A DNA stretch of 64,000 nucleotides. Origin: Qipengyuania psychrotolerans. GTDB taxonomy: Bacteria > Pseudomonadota > Alphaproteobacteria > Sphingomonadales > Sphingomonadaceae. The DNA lies in assembly GCF_019711355.1 (NCBI RefSeq), contig NZ_CP081297.1:1860001-1924000 (forward strand). Reading direction: 5' to 3'. Below the pieces are notes generated by a model. The model had not been told where the DNA came from. It saw only the letters and a program-made list of their open reading frames with translations, and made no database searches. Shown piece after piece: positions 35,912-45,351 of the stretch. Positions within the stretch are counted from its first letter, which is position 1; each line of letters opens with the position of its first letter. Made by a program: the position numbers and the translations under genes.

Positions 35912-38803
35912 ATGACTTCGAATTTTTCAGGCGCACGTTTGCGCGTATCGACAATGGCTATGGCTGCAGCCCTGGCCGTATCGCTGACGGCCAGCCCGGC
36001 TGCGGCGCAGGAAACAATTGCCGCCACCCAGCAAACGCAAACCGATGCCGTATACGGCGTGCCCGCCTGGAATATCGACAGCACGGAACTTCCTGCGGAT
36101 CCGGCGATCGTCTTTGGCCGCCTGGACAACGGCATGCGCTATGCTCTGCGGCCCAATGGCACGCCGCAAGGAGGCGCCTCGGTGCGCTTCTCTTTCGATG
36201 TCGGCAATCTGGAAGAAAGTGCCGCTGAGCGGACGGCTGCCCACTACATCGAGCACATGGCTTTCAACGGGTCGACCAACATTCCAGAAGGCGAACTGGT
36301 CGCCATGCTGGAACGGCTGGGGCTGGCCTTCGGCGCCGATACCAATGCAGAGACCTGGCCCGACCGCACCACCTACAAGCTCGACCTGCCCAAGACCGAT
36401 GATGCCACGATCAATGCGGCAATGATGATCATGCGCGAAGTGGCCGGCGAACTGACCATTTCTGACGCAGCGGTAGAGCGTGAGCGCGGCATTATCATCT
36501 CCGAAGCGCAGGTTCGCAACGACCCACGGCTGCGGCGCGGAAGTGATTGGTTCACGCTGGCACTGCCCGAAAGCCGCCTTGGTCAGCGTATCGGCTCCGA
36601 TGCAGAGGCAACGGCCACGATCAGTGCCGAGACGCTCCGCGATTTCTATCGCGCGTATTATCGTCCGCAAAATGCGACCCTGGTCGTGGTCGGGGACTTC
36701 GATGTTGCCGCGATGGAACAGCGCATCCGCGATGGTTTCTCCGACTGGCGCGGCACTGGAGAGCCGGGCGCTGACTATGTCGGCGCGGTCAACCCACCTG
36801 CCAAACCGCTGCTGGGACACTTTGCCGATCCGGCGGTGCCCGGCGTGATCGAATACCATCGCATGTCGCCGTTCACACCTGCGACGAACACTCTGGCCGA
36901 GCAGCGTGAAGAGCTGCTGAAAGCTATCGCGGGGCTGGCCATCACCAACCGCGTCAACACGCTGGCAAAGCAGCCCGATGCTGCCATGCTCGGCGGACAG
37001 GCATCAGCGCAAAAATTGTTCCAGGCCGCGCAAAGCTTCGGCCTGCTGGTGGTCACGAAAGACGATGACTGGCGCTCTGCGCTTTCATTGGCGGAGCAGG
37101 AAATGCGCCGCGCCGACGAATTCGGCTTTACGCAAAGCGAGATTGAAGAAGCCATGGCGCTGTTCGATTCCGCGCTGCGCAATGCTGCGGCACAGGCAGA
37201 AGGCCGCCCGAGCTCTGCGATCGCTGATGAGATCGCGCTGAGTTCGATCATGGACACAGTGGTCATGGCCCCGCAAGACACGCTGCAATTGTGGGAAGCC
37301 CTCAAACCGGCGATGACGGCGGACGCCGTGCACACCGCCTTCAAGGCGGCCTGGCAGGGCGGACCGACCGCTATCCACATTGCCACGAAGACCCCGATCG
37401 ACAATTTCGACGCCGAGGTCGCCTCCGCTCTGGATGCAAGCCAGGCAATAGCGCTGACCGCGCCGGTCGAGGCGGTGACGGCGGACTTTGCCTATGACAG
37501 CTTCGGGGTGCCCGGAACGGTGGTATCGGATACGCGCATCGACGATCTCGGCATTCGCGCAGTACGCTTCGCCAACGGCGTCCAGCTCAACATGAAAGTG
37601 ACCGATTTCAAGCCAGACAGCGTATCGCTGACCATGGAAATCGGTCAGGGCGCGAGCGCATTTCCGCAAGACAAGCCTGCCCTTGCAAACCTGATGCAAA
37701 CCCTCCTTCCCGCAGACGGGTTCGCCGCTCATGACAGCGACGAAATGCGCCGCATCATTGCTGGCAGGAACGTCGTAATGGGGATGCGCGCTGCGCAGGA
37801 CGCCCTGATCGCTTCGGGAACCACCACGCCGCAGGATCTGGAGTTCCAGCTCAAGCTTCTGGCTGCGCGTCTGACGGCAACTGGCTACCGCCCGGAAACG
37901 CAGTCCCAGTGGGAAGGACTTTCCCAGCTTCTGGCAACCAACACTGCAAACAATCCTATCCAGCTGTTCATCTCGGCGCTGAACTATATTCCCGCTGGCA
38001 ATGACACGCGCTTTGGTTTCGACGATCCTGCGGCGCTAACACGCGTGTCGCTTGCGGATTTGAAGGCGGCGATTGAACCACAGTTGGCCTCTGGCTCGGT
38101 AGAGCTTGGCCTGGTCGGGGCGTTTGACGAAGATGCCGCGATTGCCGCCGTTGCCGCTACGCTCGGGGCGCTGACTGATCGGGCGGCTCCTGCACGGCCG
38201 CAGACAGTGCAGCCTGTCACGTTCACCGACGACCTGTCCCGGCGGACGCTCTTTCATGCGGGCGCGGCAGACCAAGGGCTGGTGGCCCTGCAATGGAAGA
38301 CTGACGACGGCTCCGATGCCCGCTCTGATGCCACTCGCGAGCTTCTCGCTGCCATCTTCGGACTGCGCATGACCGATGTCGTGCGCGAGGAATTGGGCGC
38401 AACCTACACGCCTGAAGCCTTCTCCTATTCCTCGTACGATTATGATGGCTTCGGGCACATCACGGTGCTGGCCCCGTCAACGCCTGACAAGATGGATGTC
38501 GTGACGATGGCCGCGCGACAGATTGCTGCCGAACTGGCGTCAGGGACCATCTCGGAAGATGCGCTGCTCCGCGCCCGTCAGCCAATTGCAGAACGGCTCA
38601 CTCGGGCAGAGCGGGATAACGATAGCTGGAGCAGCGTCGTTGCGACCGCACAGGCAGAGCCGGACCGCCTCGAACGGCGCCGGAATGCCGCGGATGTGCT
38701 GGCATCAATCACTATCGCCGATATCAGCGCGGCAGCGCGCGAGTATCTCAAGCCCGATGGCGCGCTGGAAATCCGCGTGATGCCGAAAGACGGGTCTGAA
38801 TAA
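35912..38803 (+). CDS. Exported M16 (pitrilysin-family) zinc protease
   Basis: The product is 963 residues from ATG 35912, which gives a signal peptide ending SPAAAQE. It is a two-half M16 metallopeptidase. The inverted zinc motif HYIEH lies at residues 111-115 and the third ligand Glu is in GIIISEAQ about 75 residues on. The second half lacks the motif, as is normal for the inactive partner half. It likely degrades peptides in the periplasm. AGGGGA lies upstream of the start. A strong terminator follows. Confidence 0.92.
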   Translation: MTSNFSGARLRVSTMAMAAALAVSLTASPAAAQETIAATQQTQTDAVYGVPAWNIDSTELPADPAIVFGRLDNGMRYALRPNGTPQGGASVRFSFDVGNLEESAAERTAAHYIEHMAFNGSTNIPEGELVAMLERLGLAFGADTNAETWPDRTTYKLDLPKTDDATINAAMMIMREVAGELTISDAAVERERGIIISEAQVRNDPRLRRGSDWFTLALPESRLGQRIGSDAEATATISAETLRDFYRAYYRPQNATLVVVGDFDVAAMEQRIRDGFSDWRGTGEPGADYVGAVNPPAKPLLGHFADPAVPGVIEYHRMSPFTPATNTLAEQREELLKAIAGLAITNRVNTLAKQPDAAMLGGQASAQKLFQAAQSFGLLVVTKDDDWRSALSLAEQEMRRADEFGFTQSEIEEAMALFDSALRNAAAQAEGRPSSAIADEIALSSIMDTVVMAPQDTLQLWEALKPAMTADAVHTAFKAAWQGGPTAIHIATKTPIDNFDAEVASALDASQAIALTAPVEAVTADFAYDSFGVPGTVVSDTRIDDLGIRAVRFANGVQLNMKVTDFKPDSVSLTMEIGQGASAFPQDKPALANLMQTLLPADGFAAHDSDEMRRIIAGRNVVMGMRAAQDALIASGTTTPQDLEFQLKLLAARLTATGYRPETQSQWEGLSQLLATNTANNPIQLFISALNYIPAGNDTRFGFDDPAALTRVSLADLKAAIEPQLASGSVELGLVGAFDEDAAIAAVAATLGALTDRAAPARPQTVQPVTFTDDLSRRTLFHAGAADQGLVALQWKTDDGSDARSDATRELLAAIFGLRMTDVVREELGATYTPEAFSYSSYDYDGFGHITVLAPSTPDKMDVVTMAARQIAAELASGTISEDALLRARQPIAERLTRAERDNDSWSSVVATAQAEPDRLERRRNAADVLASITIADISAAAREYLKPDGALEIRVMPKDGSE

Positions 38804-38834
38804 ACAGCCTCCGATCGGGTCCGGACAATCCAAA

Positions 38835-38870
38835 AAAAGCCCCCGATGCGCGAAGCGCTCGGGGGCTTTT
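38835..38870. terminator. Bidirectional intrinsic terminator
   Basis: AAAAGCCCCCGA pairs with TCGGGGGCTTTT, and an inner GCGC-GAA-GCGC stem completes the hairpin. A T run follows on the plus strand and seven A residues precede it, giving a T run on the minus strand. It can end the M16 gene and the convergent SDR gene. Confidence 0.9.
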
Positions 38871-38919
38871 CATTTGGACCTCCAGCCGCTGCGGGCCGGC
38901 CGGCGATTAAGCCGCTGGC

Positions 38920-39705
38920 TTAACGCGGTGCCATGCGGATCGCGCCGTCGAGCCGGACGTCTTCACCGTTGAAGTAACCCGTCTCGATCATGCACATGGC
39001 GACGTTGGCGTATTCTGCAGGATAGCCGAGGCGCTTGGGGAACGGCACCGATGCAGCCAGCGCTTCCTTCACCTGCGGCGGAGCGGCATTCATCAGCGGG
39101 GTGTTGAAGATACCCGGCAGGATGGTGTTCACGCGGATGCCTTCGCGCATCAGGTCGCGTGCGATCGGCAAGGTCATGCCGACCACGCCGCCCTTCGATG
39201 CGGAATAGGCTGCCTGGCCCATCTGCCCGTCTTCGGCAGCAACCGATGCGGTGTTCACGATAGCCCCGCGGTCGCCGTCTTCGCTCAGCGGATCGAGAGT
39301 CATCATGCCCGCAGCCGACTTGGCGATGCAGCGGAAGGTGCCGATCAGGTTGACCTGGATCACGAAGTCGAACGCGCTGATCGGGAAATGCTTGATTTCG
39401 CCGGTCTGCTTGTCGCGGCTGGCGGTCTTGATCGCGTTGCCGATACCCGCGCAGTTTACCAGGATACGTTCCTGACCGTGGGCATCGCGCGCCTTGGCGA
39501 AACCGGCATCCACGTCTTCGTCGCTGGTCACGTTGACCTTGCAGAAGATGCCGCCGATGTCCTTGGCGACCGCTTCGCCCTTCTCTTCGTTCATGTCGAA
39601 GATGGCTACCTTGGCACCCTTTGCGGCAAGTGCGCGCGCGGTGGCTTCACCGAGGCCCGATGCGCCGCCGGTTACGACTGCGGGAGTGTTGCTACTGACT
39701 TCCAT
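38920..39705 (-). CDS. SDR 3-hydroxyacyl-CoA dehydrogenase, type 2 (HSD10-like)
   Basis: This classical short-chain dehydrogenase (261 residues) has TGGASGLGEATA at the NAD site, NTASVAAEDG with the catalytic Ser, and YSASKGG with the Tyr-Lys pair. The closing block IRVNTILPGIFNTPLM resembles type-2 3-hydroxyacyl-CoA dehydrogenases. Those act in fatty-acid and isoleucine breakdown, for example on 2-methyl-3-hydroxybutyryl-CoA. It lies 27 bases downstream of the thiolase gene, whose product would take the next step. Confidence 0.9.
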   Translation of the reverse strand: MEVSSNTPAVVTGGASGLGEATARALAAKGAKVAIFDMNEEKGEAVAKDIGGIFCKVNVTSDEDVDAGFAKARDAHGQERILVNCAGIGNAIKTASRDKQTGEIKHFPISAFDFVIQVNLIGTFRCIAKSAAGMMTLDPLSEDGDRGAIVNTASVAAEDGQMGQAAYSASKGGVVGMTLPIARDLMREGIRVNTILPGIFNTPLMNAAPPQVKEALAASVPFPKRLGYPAEYANVAMCMIETGYFNGEDVRLDGAIRMAPR

Positions 39706-39732
39706 GGAATTTCCTCTCGAAATTAGAACTAG

Positions 39733-40905
39733 TTAAAGCGATTCGACGATGGTGACATTGGCGACGCCGCCGCCTTCGCACATCGTCTGCAAACCGTATT
39801 TCTTGCCGCGCGCCTTCAATGCATGAACGAGCGTGGCCATCAATTTTGTCCCGGATGCGCCCAGCGGATGGCCAAGCGCAATCGCACCGCCGTTCACATT
39901 GAGTCGGTCAGGATCGGCACCGGTATGCTTCATCCACGCGAGCGGGACCGGAGCGAAAGCTTCGTTCACCTCGAACAGGTCGATATCGCCAATGCTCATT
40001 CCGGCACGCTGGAGAGCGCGATCAGTCGCGAACAGCGGTTCTTCCAGCATGATCACCGGATCACCGGCCGTCACGGTCAGATTGTGGATGCGGGCCATCG
40101 GGGTGAGGCCATATTCCTTGAGCGCCCTTTCCGAAACCACCAGCACCGCGCTGGAGCCATCGCAAATCTGGCTGCTCGAAGCGGCGGTAATGGTGCCCTC
40201 GGGGCTCAGCAGCTTAACGCCGGAGATGCTTTCAAGCGTGGCGTCGAAGCGGATGCCTTCGTCCACGGTATGCATCTGCGTGCCTTCGGGGGTTTCGATC
40301 TCGACCGGCACGATTTCAGCCTCGAAAGCGCCGGAACGGGTGGCTTCGATCGCCTTCTGGTGGCTGGACAAGGCAAACCGGTCGAGATCGTCCTTGGTGA
40401 AGCCATGCTTCTTCACGATCATTTCCGCGCCCATGAACTGGGACCACTGGATGCCGGGGTATTTTTCCTCGAGGCCTGGCGACTTGTAGTTGCCCAGTCC
40501 CTCTTTCATGTGGAACATCGCCGTCGAGCCCATCGGCACCCGGCTCATGCTTTCGACGCCGCTGGCGATCACCACGTCCTGCGTCCCGCTCATAACCGCC
40601 TGCGCGGCGAACTGGATCGCCTGCTGGGATGATCCGCACTGGCGGTCGATGGTGACGGCGGGCACGCCTTCGCCGAGATGCTTGGCCGCGAGGACGGCGT
40701 TGCGTCCCACCTGCATCGCCTGTTCACCGCCCTGGCTGACGCAGCCCATGACCACATCGTCGACCACCTTGGTCTCAAGGCCGCTGCGTTCCATGATGGC
40801 ATCGAGCGAGCGCGCCGCAAGGTCGACCGGATGCACACCGGCAAGCCTGCCGCCCCTTCTTCCGCCGGCGGTCCTGACGGCTTCGACGATATAGGCTTCG
40901 GGCAT
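39733..40905 (-). CDS. Thiolase, acetyl-CoA C-acyltransferase
   Basis: The enzyme (390 residues) cleaves 3-oxoacyl-CoA with CoA. The nucleophile is C90 in DRQCGSSQQ. The His of the GGAIALGHPLGASGT loop and the second Cys in TMCEGGGVANV complete the site. Together with the following SDR it makes a two-step end of beta-oxidation or isoleucine degradation. A palindrome upstream resembles operators of branched-chain catabolic regulators. Confidence 0.93.
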   Translation of the reverse strand: MPEAYIVEAVRTAGGRRGGRLAGVHPVDLAARSLDAIMERSGLETKVVDDVVMGCVSQGGEQAMQVGRNAVLAAKHLGEGVPAVTIDRQCGSSQQAIQFAAQAVMSGTQDVVIASGVESMSRVPMGSTAMFHMKEGLGNYKSPGLEEKYPGIQWSQFMGAEMIVKKHGFTKDDLDRFALSSHQKAIEATRSGAFEAEIVPVEIETPEGTQMHTVDEGIRFDATLESISGVKLLSPEGTITAASSSQICDGSSAVLVVSERALKEYGLTPMARIHNLTVTAGDPVIMLEEPLFATDRALQRAGMSIGDIDLFEVNEAFAPVPLAWMKHTGADPDRLNVNGGAIALGHPLGASGTKLMATLVHALKARGKKYGLQTMCEGGGVANVTIVESL

Positions 40906-40954
40906 AATGGCTCTCTCCGGATTACAGTTTCAATTTGCCACGGGCTAAGGTCGC

Positions 40955-40970
40955 TTTCCGTTTACGTCAA
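40955..40970. promoter_or_regulatory. ACGT-type palindrome upstream of the thiolase gene
   Basis: On the minus strand the site reads TTGACGTAAACGGAAA. Its two halves match as TT-N2-CGT-N2-ACG-N2-AA. It lies 50-65 bases before the thiolase start. From memory it is close to sites used by LiuR, a MerR-family regulator of branched-chain amino acid breakdown. No such regulator is seen in the window. Confidence 0.35.
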
Positions 40971-41046
40971 CTGCAATGCCGGACAGATGCGCTACTCTGG
41001 CCCTTCGGTGCGATCTGCCGCTTGCGTCCCTGCTCCGAGGCCGCGC

Positions 41047-41583
41047 CTAGTCGAGGCGGCGCACTTTTCCGGCATTCCTTCCGCCGACCGACGCCCGGAA
41101 GCTGCCCAGCGATGCTTTCTTGATCAGCACCTCGTCACCTTCCTTGTAACGCTGGGCCCCGTTCACGTTGCCGGTCTGCATCCACCGCGCGCCGTCTTCG
41201 AGCACGAACAGGTAACGTCCATTATCCATCCTGCTCACCCGGGCGAGCGTGGCGGTAAGCTGGTCAACGTCTTCCGAGCCATTGTCACTGGAAAAAATCC
41301 GCAGATTGGGAAGGTTCAATCCAAACAGGCCGCGCTTGGCTTCGGTGATCTCGCTCTGGTCCGTGATGACGAGGTCGCGCGTTTCATTTGCTGCGAAGAC
41401 CCGTTCCACTTCCCGGTCGAAGCAGGCAAGGCGTTCTTCAGGATTCTCGATTGCACGGCAATTGAACAATTCCTCGACCACTTCAGGCGTCTTGAGCTTG
41501 TCCGAAGCACGGTCCTGCGCGGCAAGCGGCATCGGCAGGACGATTGCCGATATTACGAGCAGGCGAAGCGGTAGATGGGCCAT
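41047..41583 (-). CDS. Exported protein of unknown function
   Basis: The product (178 residues from ATG 41583) has a signal peptide ending LPMPLAAQD. It has a short N-terminal region with two Cys in EELFNCRAIENPEERLACFDREV, named here by its ends. This NCR...R-ACFD pattern recurs in small exported proteins of sphingomonads. The C-terminal half alternates beta-strand sequence (ARWMQTGNV, VLIKKASLGSFRASVGG). The function is unknown. AAAGGA supports the chosen start. Confidence 0.75.
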   Translation of the reverse strand: MAHLPLRLLVISAIVLPMPLAAQDRASDKLKTPEVVEELFNCRAIENPEERLACFDREVERVFAANETRDLVITDQSEITEAKRGLFGLNLPNLRIFSSDNGSEDVDQLTATLARVSRMDNGRYLFVLEDGARWMQTGNVNGAQRYKEGDEVLIKKASLGSFRASVGGRNAGKVRRLD

Positions 41584-41943
41584 TGAACATCCTTTCGGGA
41601 ATTGTGGCACGAACGCGCCTTACACGGTTGCAAGGCCCCAAAACTGTGGCGAAAACTGCGCTTTTCGGCAAGTCGCGATGTGTTGCATGTGTGCTACACG
41701 AGGCGCCGAAATTCCTGTTTTCCCGCCGAATGCGTTTCATCCAGCCATCCATTAGGCGTAGGTCGGCTTCAGGGAACGTCTGTATGGCGGCTGGGGAGTT
41801 ATCCAGTCACTCGCAGGCTTCACCCCACGCATTTGGTTGGAGGGACCAAACGCTTCGTTTCGACGCGGCAAATTTCATCCCTTCAATCGGCAACGCCTTC
41901 ACCGCCCTGGTGGTGCGGGCAATTCATAAGGGTATGAAACCAG
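41584..41943. other. Divergent intergenic region, promoters expected
   Basis: This 360-base stretch separates the exported protein gene and the first TonB-dependent receptor gene, which point away from each other. The only structure seen is the inverted repeat TTTGGT-N7-ACCAAA at 41832-41850, a possible operator. No -35/-10 pair was convincing. Confidence 0.5.
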
Positions 41944-44922
41944 ATGAAAAAATCTACGCAACTTCGCCTTAGTGCCGGTTCGCTTACCGTCGCTCTGGCC
42001 ATGGTGGCGGCTCCGGCCTTCGCTCAGGACGCGGATGTCACTGTTGACACCACGGCTGAAGAAGAAGCGCCCCCGGCCATCATCGTCACGGGTACACGAC
42101 TCAACGCCAACCCGAATCTCGAGAGCGCGGCTCCCGTTCTTTCGGTTTCGAGCGAGCAGATCGCTGCACGCGGTACGACACGTATCGAAGACCTCACCAA
42201 CCAGCTGCCTTCGGTTTTCGCCGGTCAGGCCGGTGAAGTTTCGAACGGTGCCTCGGGTACTTCGACACTGAACCTTCGCGGCCTCGGCTCGGTCCGTACG
42301 CTCGTCCTCATCGACGGTCGTCGCCTGCCTTACGGTTCGTCGCAGATCTCGTCGGCCAACCTTGACCTTATCCCTTCGCAGCTTGTCGAACGTGTCGACA
42401 TCCTGACGGGTGGTGCTTCGGCCGTTTACGGTTCGGACGCAGTCGGCGGTGTTGCCAACTTCATCCTCAAGCGTGACTTCGAAGGCGTCGAACTCGACGC
42501 GCAGGTCGGCTTCCAGCAGAACGGCAACGACCAGGACTTCTTCGAGAACGTCCTCGCAGCTGGCGGTCAGCCCATTCCTGATCCGGCACTTGACGGTCTC
42601 GAGTATGCTTTCACCGGCATCATCGGCACCAACACTGCCGACGGTCGCGGTAACGTAACGCTGTACGCCAACTACGAAAAGCGTGAGCAGGTTACCCAGG
42701 ACAACCGTGCATTCTCGGCTTGTACCATCGGTAATTCGACCAGCGCGACCAGCTTCGGCGGCGCAGGTTGCGTTGGCTCGGCAAACTTCCGCCTCTTCGG
42801 CGGACCGGGTGGCTTTGCTTTCCAGGAAGAAGACGGCACGATCATTCCTTTCGCTGGCGGTCCCGCTCAGACCTACAACTTCGGTCAGCGTAACTTCTTC
42901 CAGCGTCCTTCAGAGCGTTTCACGCTTTACGCCAAGGGCTATTATGAACTGACCGACAACGTCGAAATGTTCATGGACCTGAGCTATGTCGACAACAGCT
43001 CGGATGCGCAGATCGCTGAAACCGCTTCGTTCGGTATCGGCGCGTATTCGATCAACTGCGACAACCCCTACATCCAGGGTACGCCAGGCCTCGCTCTGAC
43101 CGACATCTTCGGTTGTACTGCCGACGATATCGCTGATGGCAACATCGTAAGCGGCATTTCCGCTTCGCACCGTAACATCGAAGGCGGACCGCGTAACTCG
43201 CGTCTCGACAACTCGGCGTTCCGTATCGTTGGCGGTTTCCGCGGCACCTTCGCCGACATCTGGGACTGGGAAGCTTTCGGTCAGTACGGCCAGACTTCCG
43301 ACACTTCGGTTTCGACCAACGACTTCGTCGTTGCCAACCTGCAGCAGGCTTTCTTTGCTGTCGACGATGGCAACGGCAACGTTGTTTGTATCGACCAGAG
43401 CGGCGGTTGTGTTCCTTACAACCCGTTCCAGCGTAATGCCGATGGCACCACGCGTATCACCAGTGATCAGACCGACTTCATTCAGGGCGTCGGCATCATC
43501 ATCGGTGAAACCAAGCAGCTCGTTCTGGGTGCCAACATCCAGGCTGACCTGGGTGAATATGGCTTCTCGTCGCCGTTCTCCGACGAAGGCGTCGCCTTCC
43601 TCGTTGGTGTCGAGTACCGCCAGGACAAACTGCAGTCGACTCCTGACGAAATCAGCCGGATCCCCGGTGGCGGTTTCACTGGCGTTGGCGGTGCAACCCT
43701 CCCGGTTGCCGGCCGTGTAGACGTTCATGAAATCTACACCGAGCTGCAGGTTCCTTTGATCACCGACCGTCCGTTCTTCGAAGAACTGGTTGTCGCTGGT
43801 CAGTACCGTCACTCAGAATACGAAGCTGAAGGTAACAACAGCACCAACTCGTTCGCTACGGATGCGTTCGGCGTACAGTTGAGCTGGAAGCCGATCGAGG
43901 ACATCACGTTCCGCGGTCAGTTCCAGCGCGCCGTTCGTGCACCGAACGTCATCGAGCTGTACACCGGCCAGGACATCGGTCTTGCGAACCTCAACCAGCG
44001 TAGCTCGGGTCTTTACGATCCCTGTGCAACCGCAAATCCCGACGCATCGGCTGCTGCCTGTGCCAACACGGGTGTAACGGCTGGACAGTACGGCAACATC
44101 CTGGACGTCATTTCGGGCCAGACCGGTGCCATCACCGGCGGTAACCCGGACCTGATCCCGGAAAGCTCGGACACGTGGACGTTCGGTGCGGTCTTCCAGC
44201 CCACCTTTGCTCCGGGTCTGATCGTCTCGGTCGACTACTTCGACATCACCGTCGAAGATTACATCAGCGCAGGTATCGGTCAGCAGACCATTCTTGATAA
44301 CTGCCTGGCGACCGGCGACTCCACGTTCTGTGACCTCCTGCAGCGTGACGCTCAGGGTTCGCTGAACTCGGCTCCGGGCGTTGGCTTCACGCTGACGAAC
44401 GTCAACATCGCAGAACTGACCACTTCGGGCATCGACGGCCAGGTGGCCTATCGTCTGCCGCTTGGTGGCGGTGACCTGTCGCTCAACTATGCAGCAACAT
44501 ACCTGCTGTCGAACGACTTCATCCCCTTCCCGGGCGGTGATGCGATTGACTGCGTTGCTCAGCTGAACAACGACTGCGTCGTTCCGGTGAACCCGAAGTA
44601 TCGTCATAACCTGACCATCGGTTGGGACGGCATCGCCGGCATCTCGCCGTCGCTGACATGGCGCTACTACGGCGGTACGGACAACGAAGAAGGCGCATCG
44701 CCTGAAATCGATGACCGTATGCCTGCAGTGAACTACCTTGACTTCACGCTCTTCGCGGACCTGACAGACTCGGTAACCCTGCGCGGCGGTGTGCTCAACT
44801 TCCTCAACGAGCAGCCCCCGGTCAGCTCGTCGTCGGGCGCTCCGCTCGGCAACGGCAACACCTTCCCGACCCTGTACGACACAGGTCGGACCTTCTTCGC
44901 CGGGATCAACTTCGAATTCTAA
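41944..44922 (+). CDS. TonB-dependent outer-membrane receptor
   Basis: The receptor (992 residues) imports a bulky substrate across the outer membrane with energy from TonB. A signal peptide ends at VAAPAFAQD, and a TonB-box-like PAIIVTGTR follows near residue 48. The plug domain has LNLRGLGSVRTLVLIDGRR and GGASAVYGSDAVGGVANF, cited by parts. The barrel ends with GINFEF, a proper terminal Phe. Several Cys pairs sit in extracellular loops. Codon use is strongly biased to CGT and GGT, unlike most neighbours, which points to high expression. The substrate is unknown; the nearby S9 peptidase suggests peptides. Confidence 0.94.
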   Translation: MKKSTQLRLSAGSLTVALAMVAAPAFAQDADVTVDTTAEEEAPPAIIVTGTRLNANPNLESAAPVLSVSSEQIAARGTTRIEDLTNQLPSVFAGQAGEVSNGASGTSTLNLRGLGSVRTLVLIDGRRLPYGSSQISSANLDLIPSQLVERVDILTGGASAVYGSDAVGGVANFILKRDFEGVELDAQVGFQQNGNDQDFFENVLAAGGQPIPDPALDGLEYAFTGIIGTNTADGRGNVTLYANYEKREQVTQDNRAFSACTIGNSTSATSFGGAGCVGSANFRLFGGPGGFAFQEEDGTIIPFAGGPAQTYNFGQRNFFQRPSERFTLYAKGYYELTDNVEMFMDLSYVDNSSDAQIAETASFGIGAYSINCDNPYIQGTPGLALTDIFGCTADDIADGNIVSGISASHRNIEGGPRNSRLDNSAFRIVGGFRGTFADIWDWEAFGQYGQTSDTSVSTNDFVVANLQQAFFAVDDGNGNVVCIDQSGGCVPYNPFQRNADGTTRITSDQTDFIQGVGIIIGETKQLVLGANIQADLGEYGFSSPFSDEGVAFLVGVEYRQDKLQSTPDEISRIPGGGFTGVGGATLPVAGRVDVHEIYTELQVPLITDRPFFEELVVAGQYRHSEYEAEGNNSTNSFATDAFGVQLSWKPIEDITFRGQFQRAVRAPNVIELYTGQDIGLANLNQRSSGLYDPCATANPDASAAACANTGVTAGQYGNILDVISGQTGAITGGNPDLIPESSDTWTFGAVFQPTFAPGLIVSVDYFDITVEDYISAGIGQQTILDNCLATGDSTFCDLLQRDAQGSLNSAPGVGFTLTNVNIAELTTSGIDGQVAYRLPLGGGDLSLNYAATYLLSNDFIPFPGGDAIDCVAQLNNDCVVPVNPKYRHNLTIGWDGIAGISPSLTWRYYGGTDNEEGASPEIDDRMPAVNYLDFTLFADLTDSVTLRGGVLNFLNEQPPVSSSSGAPLGNGNTFPTLYDTGRTFFAGINFEF

Positions 44923-44944
44923 TTCCCGAAGAAGTCACATAGAG

Positions 44945-44976
44945 AAGCCGCGGATCGAAAGGTCCGCGGCTTTTTC
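44945..44976 (+). terminator. Intrinsic terminator of the receptor gene
   Basis: AAGCCGCGGA and TCCGCGGCTT form a ten-pair stem around eight bases, followed by TTTTTC. It begins 23 bases after the receptor stop. Confidence 0.92.
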
Positions 44977-45290
44977 TTTGCCTGAAGCCATTGTGCCGCG
45001 GCTGGCACCATGCCCGTTGTTCAAGACCGCAACGCCGAAGACTGGTGCATGCTCTCAGAAGGCGCCATCAAGCATACCACCCACGCTTCGGTATCCTGCC
45101 GACGCTCTTCAGGGCAGTAAGCTCAGGAGGCCGCGCGTCGCGCACCGTTCGGTGGCCGCAAGGCCTCTCCACACTACCTTAGCCCCCCTCACCATTCGGA
45201 CTGTCATGTCTGCACACACACGGGCAGCCGCTCCTGCAAGCGCAAAGCCCGACCAATCCTGTCGTACGCTCCCGAGGCCGGGCGCAAAAA
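44977..45290. other. Non-coding stretch between two terminators
   Basis: About 310 bases lie between the receptor terminator and the terminator of the convergent S9 peptidase gene. I saw no gene, repeat or RNA-like structure in it on either strand. Confidence 0.5.
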
Positions 45291-45322
45291 AAGGGGCCGG
45301 ACGATCGCTCGTCCAGCCCCTT
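45286..45322 (-). terminator. Intrinsic terminator of the S9 peptidase gene
   Basis: AAGGGGC and GCCCCTT flank an inner GGACGA/TCGTCC stem with one mismatch, about 15 pairs around TCGC. On the minus strand a run of T follows (plus-strand A run at 45286-45292). Confidence 0.85.
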
Positions 45323-45351
45323 CTGTGTGTATTTGCTATGCTAAGCCTGGA

